DNA from: an uncultured Nioella sp.
Lineage (GTDB): Bacteria > Pseudomonadota > Alphaproteobacteria > Rhodobacterales > Rhodobacteraceae
DNA length: 64,000 nt
Assembly (NCBI GenBank): GCA_947498125.1
Contig: CANMJH010000002.1
Coordinates: forward strand, 186,001 to 250,000
Direction of reading: 5' to 3'
Shown here piece by piece: positions 7,827 through 17,457 of the stretch (position 1 is its first letter; each line of letters starts with the position of its first letter). Under the pieces are notes generated by a model. That model was given only the letters and a program-made list of their open reading frames with translations, was not told the origin of the DNA and did no database searches. The translations under genes and the position numbers were made by a program.

Positions 7827-9518
7827 TCAGGCGAAATCGCCGTGGCAAAACCATCCTGCCGACATCGTGCCGCCATGCGCATAAAAAAGCCAAAGCCGCT
7901 CACCCGTTGCTGTTTCCACCCGCCAGTAATCGCGCACGCCGCTGCGCCACGCCGGATCGTCCAACCACCATTCCGGCGCAATCCGTTCAGGCCCCATCGC
8001 GCCAAGCGTCACGAAATTGCGTCCCCGCCAGCGGAACTGCGCCGGCAAATCCGGGCAGTCATCCGCATGAACCGGTTCCGGCGCAAAAAGCGTCAGGGGC
8101 CGGGGATAGGCTGGCTTGGGCCAATCGGGCGCCGCCTCAGACCAGGCCGCTGCCAACACAGTGGCGGTCTTTTCGGGGATATGGCTTTCGGCGGGATGCG
8201 CGCGCGTGATCGCCTCAAGCCCCACCCGTGCCCCGATCCGCCCCATCAGGTCTTCAATCCCGGTGTCACGCGCCCGCCGCGCGCTGGCCACAGACGTGGC
8301 AAGGGTGCCGCCGGTCATCTGGCGGGCCTGCAAAGGCTCGGTCACGACAGCCACAAGCCGCATCATATCGATGCCAAACCCGGCCTCGACCCCGCCCAGT
8401 TTCATCGCCAGAAGCGGGCGGATTCGATCCGCATTTGCTGTAGCGCGGGCCAATCCGATTTCGATCACCTGACGGCTGCCCTCGGCCAAAGACAGCTCAA
8501 GCCGAACCCGCCGGGCCCCGCGCGCCTTGGCGGTCAGTTTCTCGCATAGGGGCGGCAACAGCCGGTCAATCCCGGCCAAAATATCCTCTTCCAGCCCAAT
8601 CGGATCAGGCAGGCTAAGCCGCAGGGCAAAATGCACCTCAGGGGCGGCAGGGGTGATCGGCTCAGGTTCCACACCCAGTGCCTGATCCAGACGCCGCGTC
8701 AGGCCCGTGCCAAAGCGCCGCGCCAATGTGGCACGCGGCGTGCCGATAAGATCCTGAACGCGTCTAAGACCCAGCCGGTTCAGCTCGGCCACCACCGGCG
8801 CGTCAAGACGCAGCGCTGCAACCGGCAACTCAGCCAGCGCTTGCCGGGTCTGCCCATGTGGCGCGATCCGCGCAGCTTGCGCCGGGCGCAGCTGTGCCAT
8901 TGGTGCCGCGCCGCCCTTGGTCCAATGGCGTCGTTTGCTGGCCCGTGACCGCGTCGCCCGCGCCTCTTGATCAATCGCATCACCGCTGCGCCGCGCGCCG
9001 CCTGCATCCCGCCCCGCATAGCGCGCCAAAGCCCAGGCCGCCCCAACCGTATCGGCAAGGCCGCTGCAGGCCGTCAGTTGCAGCGCCTCGGTCTCGGCAT
9101 CGATCTGCTCTAAAAGCTGCGCTTCGCCGCCAAAAAGATGCGCGCAGCCGGTGATATCAAGGATCAACGCCGCGGCCCCATCTTCGGCCACCCAAGGCGA
9201 AAACCGGCCCGCCCATCGGCGCAGCGCCGCCAGAAAGCCAGCCTCTTTGACAGGTTCCCCTTGCCGGGTTTGCAAATCAGGGCAAAGCGCCCGCGCCTCG
9301 GCCAAAGGCATATTCCCCACCAGCCCCGCGCGGGATGCCTCCTCTGAAAGAGACGTCAGTATCTGCGCCGCGCCGCGCGTCTCAACCACCGCAAGCGGAC
9401 CCTGCCCCGCGCCGGGATCAGCCCGAAGCAACCGCTCCGCGCCAAGGCGAGGAAACCAAAGCGATAAGATCCGGCGGGGCGGATCATCTGAGGATGGCGT
9501 CGGTGTGGGCATGGTCAT
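7827..9518 (-). CDS. imuB: ImuB-type Y-family polymerase-like protein
   Basis: A 563-residue protein of the DNA polymerase Y family. The N-terminus reads RILSLWFPRLGAERLLR and the palm region ALILDITGCAHLFGGEAQLL, without the DE pair that carries catalysis in active Y polymerases. This fits ImuB, the non-catalytic subunit of the ImuA-ImuB-DnaE2 mutasome. Near residue 465 the string RPLTLF resembles a beta-clamp binding motif. A LexA box lies 15 bases before the ATG. Unlike the usual imuA-imuB-dnaE2 cassette, neither partner is adjacent: upstream is a divergent MOSC gene and downstream the cyclodeaminase. ATG 9512 is an alternative start. Confidence 0.85.
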   Translation of the reverse strand: MTMPTPTPSSDDPPRRILSLWFPRLGAERLLRADPGAGQGPLAVVETRGAAQILTSLSEEASRAGLVGNMPLAEARALCPDLQTRQGEPVKEAGFLAALRRWAGRFSPWVAEDGAAALILDITGCAHLFGGEAQLLEQIDAETEALQLTACSGLADTVGAAWALARYAGRDAGGARRSGDAIDQEARATRSRASKRRHWTKGGAAPMAQLRPAQAARIAPHGQTRQALAELPVAALRLDAPVVAELNRLGLRRVQDLIGTPRATLARRFGTGLTRRLDQALGVEPEPITPAAPEVHFALRLSLPDPIGLEEDILAGIDRLLPPLCEKLTAKARGARRVRLELSLAEGSRQVIEIGLARATANADRIRPLLAMKLGGVEAGFGIDMMRLVAVVTEPLQARQMTGGTLATSVASARRARDTGIEDLMGRIGARVGLEAITRAHPAESHIPEKTATVLAAAWSEAAPDWPKPAYPRPLTLFAPEPVHADDCPDLPAQFRWRGRNFVTLGAMGPERIAPEWWLDDPAWRSGVRDYWRVETATGERLWLFYAHGGTMSAGWFCHGDFA

Positions 9519-9532
9519 GTGGCAGCATAAAT

Positions 9533-9547
9533 GTTCCCTATTTGTTC
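9533..9547. promoter_or_regulatory. LexA (SOS) box upstream of imuB
   Basis: GTTCCCTATTTGTTC is an exact match to GTTC-N7-GTTC, the LexA site of Rhodobacter and other Alphaproteobacteria. It lies 15 bases before the imuB ATG and 55 bases before the MOSC gene. It should repress imuB until DNA damage; the divergent gene might also respond. Confidence 0.8.
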
Positions 9548-9601
9548 TTTTATGATACAGAGGGGCTAGGAGTCGAGTCCAACCAATGGCAAGATCACCC
9601 T

Positions 9602-10084
9602 ATGGAAACTATTGCCAGCCTCACCTCCCGTTTTCCGCGCCCCGGACGCCTCGATTGGATCGGCACAAGGCCCGACCGAGGGGCCGCCATGCATATCACA
9701 ACAAGCGCATCGATAGATCCGACAGGATTGGCGCAAGACCGCTATGGCGGGCGCGGCAAACGCGCGGTGACAATGATCCAGGCCGAACATTTGCCGGTTA
9801 TTGCAGCGCTGGCCGGTCACGATGAAATTGTGCCGGAAACCCTGCGCCGTAATCTGGTGATTTCAGGTCTGAACCTCATCGCCGCGCGCAAGGCGACACT
9901 GCAAATCGGCAGCGCACAGATCACACTCACCGGCCCCTGCGCGCCCTGCTCCAAAATGGAAACCGCCCTCGGCCCGGGCGGTTACAATGCCATGCGCGGG
10001 CATGGCGGCTGGACCGCCGAAGTGACGCGGCCCGGCATCATCACGGTTGGCGATACCGTCACTGTTCTGCCGAAAAACAGTTAG
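9602..10084 (+). CDS. MOSC domain-containing protein
   Basis: A 160-residue protein that is almost entirely a MOSC domain, the fold found at the C-terminus of molybdenum cofactor sulfurases and in YiiM/YuaD-like proteins. The conserved cysteine region reads GPCAPCSKMETALG, and DRYGGRGKRAVT and RRNLVISGLNL are typical of the family. A role in sulfur or molybdenum-cofactor transfer is known for relatives but not proven here. The start is ATG 9602 (METIASL); an in-frame extension upstream would overlap imuB antisense and is not needed. The divergent LexA box raises the possibility of joint control. Confidence 0.85.
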   Translation: METIASLTSRFPRPGRLDWIGTRPDRGAAMHITTSASIDPTGLAQDRYGGRGKRAVTMIQAEHLPVIAALAGHDEIVPETLRRNLVISGLNLIAARKATLQIGSAQITLTGPCAPCSKMETALGPGGYNAMRGHGGWTAEVTRPGIITVGDTVTVLPKNS

Positions 10085-10140
10085 TCAAACGCCGGTTCGC
10101 TCAAGCGGACCCGCGGCCAAAGCGCAGCAAGGCCGCAACA

Positions 10141-11499
10141 TTACCCGCGCCGCAAACGCCGCAGGATCGCCTCTGACGCATAGCCATCCGGCACCAACCC
10201 TTCCGCCGCCTGATACTCGCGCACCGCCTGAATGGTCAGCGGGCCGACAATCCCATCCACACGCTCTGTCGAAAACCCGGCCGCCGTCAACCGGCGCTGC
10301 AATTCAAACCGTTCGTCATTGCTCAGCGCCCGGTCGCCCCGCGGCCAGCCACCTTGAAACGCGCCGCCGCCTGCAATCCGATCAGCCAGATGACCAACCC
10401 CAATCACATAGGCATCGGCAGGATTATACGTCTCTATCACATGGAAATTCTCATAGATCACCAACGCCACGGCCGAATGCCCTGCTGGCAACAAGATCGA
10501 GCTTGGCCCATGGTCGGGAACACGTCCGCCCCCTGCAAGCCTGACCCCCAACCGGTTCCAATGCGCCGCGTTTTCCTGGATCAATTCACCGCTTTGCGAA
10601 AAGTCGAACCCATCGGGCAACACAACCTCCAGCGCCCATGGCTGGCCAAAGGTCCATCCATTCTGTGCCAGATATTGCGCGGTCGAGGCCAGCGCATCGG
10701 TTGGATCATCACTCCAGATATCACGGCGCCCATTATTATCGTGATCAACCGCATGGGCCAAAAAGCTTGTTGGCATAAACTGCGTGTGACCCATCGCGCC
10801 CGCCCAGCTTCCCTGCATCTCACTTGGGCTCACATCGCCGTCCTGCAAAATCTGTAACGCGGCCAACAGTTCTGCCTCAAAGAATTCTCTGCGCCGCCCC
10901 TCATGGGCCAGCGTCGCCATCGCCTCGATAATCGGAACCGATCCGCGGAAGGTGCCATAAGCGCTTTCAAGGCCCCAAATCGCTGCCACAACCTCGGCCT
11001 CGACCTCATATTGACGCTCAATTTCGGCCAAAAGTGGCCGGTTTTCGGCAAAGGCCGCCCGTCCATTGTCGATACGCGCGGCAGAGGCTGCGCTATCTAA
11101 ATAATCCCACAAGGTCCGTGAAAACTCAGATTGGTTCTGGTCCCGGTCCAACACCGTTGCATTGGGCGACACGCCGCGAAACGCGCGGTCCAGCGTGGCT
11201 TGCTGAATACCTTCGGCACGGGCCCGATCATAAAAATCGCGACGCCATGCCGAAAAACTTTGCGACGGGCCGCTGACATCCAAAGTCCCTGTCGCAGACG
11301 CAGGCACGAAAACCGCCGCATCACGCAATCTGGGGCGTTGCGATGCCACAACCGCCAAAAGGCTTGGCGCCCGGCTTACAAAATCGCCTAAGGGCAAACC
11401 GGGTCGCATCAAGGGCCGCATACTGGCATCTGGCGGCGAGGCCCAGCCGGACCCGCCCAAAATCATGAGAAACCCAATGACAGCCAGAAATATTTTCAT
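10141..11499 (-). CDS. Lytic murein transglycosylase (MltB-like) with peptidoglycan-binding domain
   Basis: A 452-residue exported enzyme that cleaves the glycan strand of murein to leave 1,6-anhydro-muramyl ends. A signal peptide (MKIFLAVIGFLMILGGSGWA) is followed by a transglycosylase domain of the SLT_2/MltB group; the catalytic glutamate is in GLESAYG, and GAMGHTQFMPTSF is diagnostic. The last 60 or so residues form a PG_binding_1 domain (RVDGIVGPLTIQAVREYQ). The ATG at 11499 is preceded by AGGTG; a longer in-frame reading would lack a signal peptide. Confidence 0.92.
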   Translation of the reverse strand: MKIFLAVIGFLMILGGSGWASPPDASMRPLMRPGLPLGDFVSRAPSLLAVVASQRPRLRDAAVFVPASATGTLDVSGPSQSFSAWRRDFYDRARAEGIQQATLDRAFRGVSPNATVLDRDQNQSEFSRTLWDYLDSAASAARIDNGRAAFAENRPLLAEIERQYEVEAEVVAAIWGLESAYGTFRGSVPIIEAMATLAHEGRRREFFEAELLAALQILQDGDVSPSEMQGSWAGAMGHTQFMPTSFLAHAVDHDNNGRRDIWSDDPTDALASTAQYLAQNGWTFGQPWALEVVLPDGFDFSQSGELIQENAAHWNRLGVRLAGGGRVPDHGPSSILLPAGHSAVALVIYENFHVIETYNPADAYVIGVGHLADRIAGGGAFQGGWPRGDRALSNDERFELQRRLTAAGFSTERVDGIVGPLTIQAVREYQAAEGLVPDGYASEAILRRLRRG

Positions 11500-11641
11500 G
11501 TTGCACCTGCTCGCGTTCTGCCAGTCCAGATGAGGATACCCGAATCCGCCTTTTGCAAAAAGCACCGTGCGAAAGATCGGCAAAGCCTCGCCGCTGAAGA
11601 TGGGCCGAGAAGCGTTACCACTTGCTGAATCGTCCGAAAAA

Positions 11642-13891
11642 TTATCGGCGGCGCTTTAGTTTCTTCTTCATTTTAGCGGTTTTGGCCTTGGATTTTCCTG
11701 CCGCATAGCGCGGCGCACCGCCGCCTTTCCGGCGAGACGGCCTTGCGACGGTTTTGCCTTCTATTTCAACAAGTTCAAGGATCAATCCACCGGTTACTGG
11801 CACCGCTTCAGACAGCTTAACAACAACCTTTTGGCCTAGCGCAATCACCATGCCACTATCAGCCCCCATCAGAGTCTGGGTTTCTGCATCGTGATGGAAA
11901 TACTCTCGCCCCAAAGCCCGCATCGGCAGCAGGCCATCGGCCCCGGTTTCATTCAGCTTCACGAAAACGCCGAACCGGGCAATGCCGCTGATCCGGCCTT
12001 CAAACTCGGTCCCAACGCGCTCAGACAGATAGGCCGCCAGATAGCGATCGGTTGTATCGCGCTCGGCCATCATCGAGCGGCGCTCGGTATCCGAGATCAG
12101 CTTGCCGGTTCCCTCTAGCCCTTCGATATCGGCCTCCGTCAGCCCATCATCGCCCCAGCCATAGGCCGTGACCAAAGCGCGGTGCACGATAAGGTCAGAA
12201 TACCGCCGAATAGGCGACGTGAAATGCGCGTAGGCCTTCAATGCCAACCCAAAATGGCCGAAATTTTGCGGGAAATAATAGGCTTGAGTCATCGAGCGCA
12301 GGGTCGAAATATTGATCAGCTCCGCAAATTCACCGTCCCGCGCGGCATCGAGCAACCGATTGAGATGACCGGTGTGCAGAACCTGCCCCTTGGCCAGATT
12401 GAACCCAGCCGATTGCGCCGTCTCCCGCAGTGATTCCAGCTTTTCTGGTTTCGGCTCTTCATGCACACGGAAAAGCAGCGGCTGGCGTTTCGAAATCAGC
12501 GCCTCTGCCGCGGCGACATTGGCCAGAACCATAAACTCTTCGATCAGGCGATGTGCATCCAACCGGTCCTTGAATTTGACCGATGTGACCTTGCCCTCAT
12601 CGCTCAACTCAATCCGGCGTTCGGGCAAATCCAGCTCAAGCGGCTGACGTTCGGCCCGCGCGATTTTGAGAGCCGCATATGCCTCATAAAGCGCTTGCAA
12701 CACATCCATCAGCGGCGCGACCTTGTCATTTGGCGCGCCATCGATCCCGGCCTGAACCTCTTCGTAATTCAGCGAAGCATGGCTTTTCATCAGCGCCCGC
12801 GTGAACCGGTGGCCGATCATCTTGCCCTGCGCATCAATCACCATCCGCACGGCCATACAGGCACGCGGCACGCCTTCATGAAGCGAGCAGAGATCGCCAG
12901 ACAGACGGTCCGGCAACATCGGCACAACACGGTCAGGGAAATAGGTCGAATTCCCGCGCTTGCGCGCCTCTCGGTCCAACGCCGAGCCGGGGCGTACGTA
13001 ATGCGCTACATCGGCAATCGCGACCCAGATGACATGGCCACCCTTGTTCTTGGGATCATCATCCGCATGCGCATAACAGGCATCATCGTGATCGCGCGCA
13101 TCGGCGGGGTCGATGGTGACAAGCGGCATTTCCCGCAAGTCTTCGCGGTTTTTCAATCCGGCCGGTTTTGCACGGTCGGCCTCTTCGATCACCCCGTCCG
13201 GGAATTGATCGGGAATGCCATGTTCATGGATCGCAATCAGCGACACGGCTTTGGGGGCCGTGGGATCGCCTAAACGCTCAACAATCCGCGCGCGCGGCAG
13301 GCCCATACGGCCCTTTGGTCCGGCTTGCTCCGCCTCAACCAATTCGCCATCTTTGGCACCATGGGTCAGGTCTGGCGCGACGCTCCATTCCTTGTCCGAG
13401 CCCTTGTCGATGGGCTTGATTCGCCCGCCTTCGGCCCCCTTGCGGAACACGCCCAGAATACGAACGGGGTTGGTGCCAATACGGCGGATCAGGCGGGCGA
13501 TATATTGATAATCCTCGCCCTTCACTTCTTGCATCCGCGCCAGAACCCGGTCGCCCTGCCCCAAGGCCGGATCGGTTTTGCGCGGCTCATACAGCACGCG
13601 CGGCTCTGGCCCGTCGCCGCTCCATTCCATTGGTTTGGCAAAGATATCGCCCGCATCATCCGGCGCCATGATGATCAGGATCGTCACAGGCGGCAGCTTT
13701 TCCGGATCGCGATAGGTTTTCCGGCGTTTTTCCAGATGCCCTTCTTCGGCCAGCTCTTTGAGCAGCCGCTTCAGATCAATCCGGGCCGCGCCCTTGATCC
13801 CAAAGGCTTGGGCGATATCACGTTTTGACGTTTTACTGGGGTTATCGGCGATCCAATTCAGGATCTCACGCTTCGAGGGGATCTGGCTCAT
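11642..13891 (-). CDS. rnr: Ribonuclease R
   Basis: A 749-residue 3'-5' exoribonuclease that degrades structured RNA. In order: an N-terminal winged-helix region (SKREILNWIADNPSKTSKRD), cold-shock domains, the RNB catalytic domain with TIDPADARDHDDACYA (aspartates that bind Mg2+), an S1 domain (EFEGRISGIARFGVFVKL) and a lysine-rich tail (KTAKMKKKLKRRR). The start is taken at ATG 13891 (MSQIPSKRE); an in-frame ATG 36 bases upstream is less likely. The methyltransferase gene lies 47 bases upstream on the same strand. Confidence 0.95.
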   Translation of the reverse strand: MSQIPSKREILNWIADNPSKTSKRDIAQAFGIKGAARIDLKRLLKELAEEGHLEKRRKTYRDPEKLPPVTILIIMAPDDAGDIFAKPMEWSGDGPEPRVLYEPRKTDPALGQGDRVLARMQEVKGEDYQYIARLIRRIGTNPVRILGVFRKGAEGGRIKPIDKGSDKEWSVAPDLTHGAKDGELVEAEQAGPKGRMGLPRARIVERLGDPTAPKAVSLIAIHEHGIPDQFPDGVIEEADRAKPAGLKNREDLREMPLVTIDPADARDHDDACYAHADDDPKNKGGHVIWVAIADVAHYVRPGSALDREARKRGNSTYFPDRVVPMLPDRLSGDLCSLHEGVPRACMAVRMVIDAQGKMIGHRFTRALMKSHASLNYEEVQAGIDGAPNDKVAPLMDVLQALYEAYAALKIARAERQPLELDLPERRIELSDEGKVTSVKFKDRLDAHRLIEEFMVLANVAAAEALISKRQPLLFRVHEEPKPEKLESLRETAQSAGFNLAKGQVLHTGHLNRLLDAARDGEFAELINISTLRSMTQAYYFPQNFGHFGLALKAYAHFTSPIRRYSDLIVHRALVTAYGWGDDGLTEADIEGLEGTGKLISDTERRSMMAERDTTDRYLAAYLSERVGTEFEGRISGIARFGVFVKLNETGADGLLPMRALGREYFHHDAETQTLMGADSGMVIALGQKVVVKLSEAVPVTGGLILELVEIEGKTVARPSRRKGGGAPRYAAGKSKAKTAKMKKKLKRRR

Positions 13892-13938
13892 ACTATGCCC
13901 CGTAGCATGCGAGGCCGCGGGCGTCATCGTGAAAAGGG

Positions 13939-14682
13939 CTAAGCGTCTTTAAGATGCAGCGCCAAACGCTTTTGAAGGTCAGATCTTGCGCGCGGTACAA
14001 AGGTATCGTGGTCAATCGCAATCGACTCCAACGCAGTTTCTGAAGGACGCGCCATGTCGCCAAACCCGATGCCATAAAGAATGCCAGGCAAGAAGAAACT
14101 TCTGAACCGGCCACCCTCATGGTCCAGCAGCGATTCAATATTCAAAAGCGCATCAAAAATTAGGTTGCTGTCATGGAACAAAACAACGGAATTCTTCGCC
14201 ATAAACGGGCGAAGGTTCAGAAAATCGCGAAAGGCGGCGGTGTTGGTCTGTTCACCATCGATCAGCGCAAGACTGTTCTCTTTGTGGACGTCATACTTAT
14301 CCAGATCGGCAGCATCGCAGTCATAGGTTTTCAACTTCGTCAGATTCTCAACCGGAAGGTGATCCATCAAGCCAAGGATCATTCGATCTGTTGAATTGCC
14401 CTCATAAACGACATCGCGGCCTCGTTCATCGCGCTGCATTTCAGGGCGAAGATCGATGGATGACACCAATTCGCAGGCTGGATCAGCCAGATGCGGCACA
14501 AGGCTGCCGCCAAGATGCGAGCCGATCTCGATATAGCTATAGGTGCCGACCTGCTCCTTCACGAAATTCTGGACTGCCAGAAGCGTTGACTTGTCCTTTT
14601 CCGTGGTTTGGCTTTTGACCTTAAAGGCAGCGGTATCGCCTGTTTCGATCTGCGCCAGCAGCGCTTCCATCTTCGCCATCAT
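13939..14682 (-). CDS. Class I SAM-dependent methyltransferase-like protein
   Basis: A 247-residue protein resembling methyltransferases of the Methyltransf_24 type. YIEIGSHLGGSLVPHLADP looks like the SAM-binding loop (E-I-G-x2-x-G-G), followed by SSIDLRPE as the acidic end of strand 2 and SLALIDGEQTN and VVLFHDSN as later strands. The substrate is unknown; relatives often modify sugars or cell-surface molecules. ATG 14682 has AAGGG upstream, whereas the longer frame would use TTG. It could be cotranscribed with rnr. Confidence 0.6.
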   Translation of the reverse strand: MMAKMEALLAQIETGDTAAFKVKSQTTEKDKSTLLAVQNFVKEQVGTYSYIEIGSHLGGSLVPHLADPACELVSSIDLRPEMQRDERGRDVVYEGNSTDRMILGLMDHLPVENLTKLKTYDCDAADLDKYDVHKENSLALIDGEQTNTAAFRDFLNLRPFMAKNSVVLFHDSNLIFDALLNIESLLDHEGGRFRSFFLPGILYGIGFGDMARPSETALESIAIDHDTFVPRARSDLQKRLALHLKDA

Positions 14683-14778
14683 CTTGCCCTTACTTGCCTC
14701 TGCGGATCTTAGCCCGCCCAAAGGCAAGGTAACAAGTTTTGAGGCTTTGTCCTAATTTCGGCTGGAACTCAGGGGTTT

Positions 14779-15918
14779 TTAGGCAAAATAGCTTTTGAGA
14801 ATACGTGAATAGACTCGCTTTAGGGCGTGGATATCCTCGATCCAAACGCGCTCATCCACTTCATGCATGCGGTGCCCGACAAGGCCAAATTCGACCACGG
14901 GACAATGCGACTTCACAAACCGTGCATCCGAGGTGCCACCGGTGGTAGACAATTCGGGGGTAACGCCCGTTTCCGCCTCAACCGAAGCGGCAACAAGATC
15001 AGATAGTGGCCCCGGCGCGGTCACGAAAGCCTCTCCCGATATTCTGACCTTCATTTCAATCTCAACCCCGGTCTCAGCGGAAACCTTATCGGCCTCGGCC
15101 TGCAACCAAGCAGTCAATGACGCGCCGCTGTGAAGATCGTTAAACCGCAAGTTGGCGGTCATCCGGGTTTCGGCAGGCACGACATTGGTCGCGGTGTTGC
15201 CGGTATCGATCGTGGTCACTGCGCAGGTCGAGGGATCAAAATGATCGGTGCCCTTATCCAGTTGATGGCTCGACAACCTGTGGGCCAACAGTCCAACGGC
15301 AGGCAGAGGGTTCAGGGTGCGGTGCAGATAGGCCGAATGCCCCTGCTTGCCCCGCAACGTGAACCAGACATTCATCGATCCGCGCCGACCGATCTTGATC
15401 ATCTCGCCCATTGTCTTCGGGCAAGTCGGCTCGCCCACGATACAGACCGACATCGCCTCATCTGCGGCATCCATCCAATCCAGCAAAGCGGTCGTGCCAT
15501 GTAGGGCTTCGGCTTCTTCATCGCCGGTGATCGCTAGAATGATCGACCCATCCGGGGGCGTATCCTGGACGAAATCAATCGCCGCCGCCGCAAAGGCCGC
15601 GACGCCCGATTTCATGTCCGTCGCCCCGCGCCCATAGATCCAGCCCTCTGCCACAGTCGCGCTAAAGGGCGGATAGGTCCAAGCGGCCTCATCGCCGACG
15701 GGCACCACATCGGTATGACCGTTAAACCCAAAGGTGCGGGCATGACCTTTTTCACCCCAGCGGGCAAACAAATTACAAATCCCGCCACGATCAACACGTG
15801 TGCAGGTGAACCCAGCGTCGCTAAGCAATGTTTCGAGCAGAACAAGCGCCCCACCCTCCACCGGCGTCACAGACGCACAGCGCACCAGATCAGTGGTCAG
15901 CTTTTGCGGATCAACCAT
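14779..15918 (-). CDS. dapE: Succinyl-diaminopimelate desuccinylase
   Basis: A 379-residue M20-family di-zinc hydrolase that releases succinate from N-succinyl-LL-diaminopimelate, giving LL-DAP for lysine and murein. Metal and catalytic motifs are clear: [21 protein letters not shown] and [12 protein letters not shown], then [20 protein letters not shown] near the end. The small unknown gene upstream ends six bases before the ATG. The preceding enzyme of the pathway but one, DapD, is encoded four genes upstream on the same strand. Confidence 0.95.
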   Translation of the reverse strand: MVDPQKLTTDLVRCASVTPVEGGALVLLETLLSDAGFTCTRVDRGGICNLFARWGEKGHARTFGFNGHTDVVPVGDEAAWTYPPFSATVAEGWIYGRGATDMKSGVAAFAAAAIDFVQDTPPDGSIILAITGDEEAEALHGTTALLDWMDAADEAMSVCIVGEPTCPKTMGEMIKIGRRGSMNVWFTLRGKQGHSAYLHRTLNPLPAVGLLAHRLSSHQLDKGTDHFDPSTCAVTTIDTGNTATNVVPAETRMTANLRFNDLHSGASLTAWLQAEADKVSAETGVEIEMKVRISGEAFVTAPGPLSDLVAASVEAETGVTPELSTTGGTSDARFVKSHCPVVEFGLVGHRMHEVDERVWIEDIHALKRVYSRILKSYFA

Positions 15919-15924
15919 GGCGCG

Positions 15925-16260
15925 TCAGCCTTTATCTTTATCAAAATAGGGGGTCATCTGGGCAACGATGACGGCGTTTTCTTCGGCCGCGCGCTGCATC
16001 AATGCGATCTCATCTTCGGGGATCTCATGGCCCATCTCGCGCCGCTCATCCAGCGTGCCATAGCCCTGCACATCCAAAGGGGCCAGATCGGCCTGTTTCA
16101 GCACCGCAACGCTTTCGCGCACGGCCTCAGCCTCATCCACACCAGACGCATAGAGCATCAGCCCCGCCCCGGTTGCGCCTTTGGGCAATCCATCACCATC
16201 CTTGCGGCCAACTTCGACCACAAGCGTGTAAACGTGCTGCTTTTTCTTTTCTTTTGCCAT
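15925..16260 (-). CDS. Small conserved-looking protein linked to dapE, function unknown
   Basis: A 111-residue, soluble, acidic protein with a lysine-rich start (MAKEKKKQHVYTLVVEV) and no signal peptide or membrane segment. The middle (GATGAGLMLYASGVDEAEAV) and the tail (ENAVIVAQMTPYFDKDKG) match no family I know. The gene ends six bases before dapE, so the two are surely cotranscribed. Its codon use resembles its neighbours, which supports a real gene. Any role in diaminopimelate metabolism is inference from position only. Confidence 0.7.
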   Translation of the reverse strand: MAKEKKKQHVYTLVVEVGRKDGDGLPKGATGAGLMLYASGVDEAEAVRESVAVLKQADLAPLDVQGYGTLDERREMGHEIPEDEIALMQRAAEENAVIVAQMTPYFDKDKG

Positions 16261-16318
16261 ACCCCCGCGCCTAAGGCGCGCGAAGGCTCAGGTCAAGTAT
16301 TCGGGGCCTCGACCCCTA

Positions 16319-17074
16319 TCAGCGGCGCAGAAAATCGGCGCTAACGTCGCCCCGGAAACACCGCGGGTAGAACGGATACGTATCCGTTGCAAAATATGTG
16401 TAAGTGCCATTCACCATCGCGCCGTTGCACTCATCCAGACTGCCCGACCCTTCGATATTGACCCAATCTTCGACGAAGGTTCCGTCATAAACGCCAAAGG
16501 GATCTGTCGGGCGGGTCCCGTCACGCAACTGATAGCTCGATTGCACCGCGTCGCCGACATAGTGGATCTCAAACCCATCCGCGGCCCATCCAATCATGCT
16601 GCCATCAATCGCCTCAAGAAACATCTCGGACACCGAATGATAGTGATAGAGCCCGCGTTCATCGACATGCGCGTTGGCCGCGTCCATGCCAAGGCTGTCT
16701 GCCGCGCCCATGCCTTCCATCCACCAGCCACTTGATGGATCACGCGAAAAGCCGCGACGGCTGGAAGCATCGTAGTAGTCGGCAGTGTTCGGGCGGAAGG
16801 GTATCCCAGTGATCGAAACGCCAGAGCCAATGGTCCGGGTCACTAATGTGCCGGTGAACTCAGGCGTTGCATCCACGCAATACCGCGCATTTTGTTCGGC
16901 AAAGCTGTTAGGATTGCCAGAATTGGGGAATGTGCCAATCTCATGCGTCGGAACCCCGTTTGAGCTGACGCAGATCTGATCGCCCACCCGGGAAATGTCG
17001 ACCTCATTTTCGTGGGCCAATGCAGGTAGGGCGCCGAGCACCACGAGAGCGGCGGTAACATAATAGCGCGGCAT
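16319..17074 (-). CDS. Exported YHYH-domain protein
   Basis: A 251-residue precursor with a signal peptide cleaved around residue 20 (GALPALAHE). The sequence contains GLYHYHSVSEMF, the motif that names the YHYH domain family, and further conserved-looking stretches FRPNTADYYDASSRRGFSRD and GWAADGFEIHY. The function of the family is not established. The start is ATG 17074, with GGAGG six bases upstream; longer frames lack a signal peptide. Four cysteines in the mature part could form disulfides in the periplasm. Confidence 0.8.
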   Translation of the reverse strand: MPRYYVTAALVVLGALPALAHENEVDISRVGDQICVSSNGVPTHEIGTFPNSGNPNSFAEQNARYCVDATPEFTGTLVTRTIGSGVSITGIPFRPNTADYYDASSRRGFSRDPSSGWWMEGMGAADSLGMDAANAHVDERGLYHYHSVSEMFLEAIDGSMIGWAADGFEIHYVGDAVQSSYQLRDGTRPTDPFGVYDGTFVEDWVNIEGSGSLDECNGAMVNGTYTYFATDTYPFYPRCFRGDVSADFLRR

Positions 17075-17136
17075 GGTAAGCCTCCAATTGATCATCTGAG
17101 GCTTACACGTAGTGGCTTTTGTATTCCGTCGCGCGC

Positions 17137-17388
17137 TTAGCGTCCACGCAATTGCCGGGCACCCCAAATGATGATGCAGGCCCCGATGAGACCAACCAGC
17201 CCCTGCGCAATCCAGGTAGGAGACGCGAAAATTCCGATCAAACGCAGAAGGAAATTGGCCAAAATAGCGCCGACAATCCCTAAGATAACATTGGCAATCA
17301 GACCGGTATTGGCCTTCATGATTGTACTTGCTGCCCATCCGGCCAATCCGCCAACGATGATTGCGGAAATCCAACCTAATCCTGCCAT
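17137..17388 (-). CDS. GlsB/YeaQ/YmgE-type small membrane protein
   Basis: An 83-residue inner-membrane protein with three hydrophobic segments rich in glycine: GLGWISAIIVGGLAGWAAST, then GLIANVILGIVGAILANFLL, then a C-terminal one ending WGARQLRGR. This is the transglycosylase-associated or stress-response membrane family, often induced by acid or general stress; the mechanism is unknown. ATG 17388 has GGAGG upstream. It sits 62 bases before the YHYH gene. Confidence 0.85.
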   Translation of the reverse strand: MAGLGWISAIIVGGLAGWAASTIMKANTGLIANVILGIVGAILANFLLRLIGIFASPTWIAQGLVGLIGACIIIWGARQLRGR

Positions 17389-17457
17389 GATGTTCCTCCG
17401 AATTTCTACAGACCGAAAAAGCGATAGCATGTTTTTTGTATCGCGTCTTGGGGTGGG

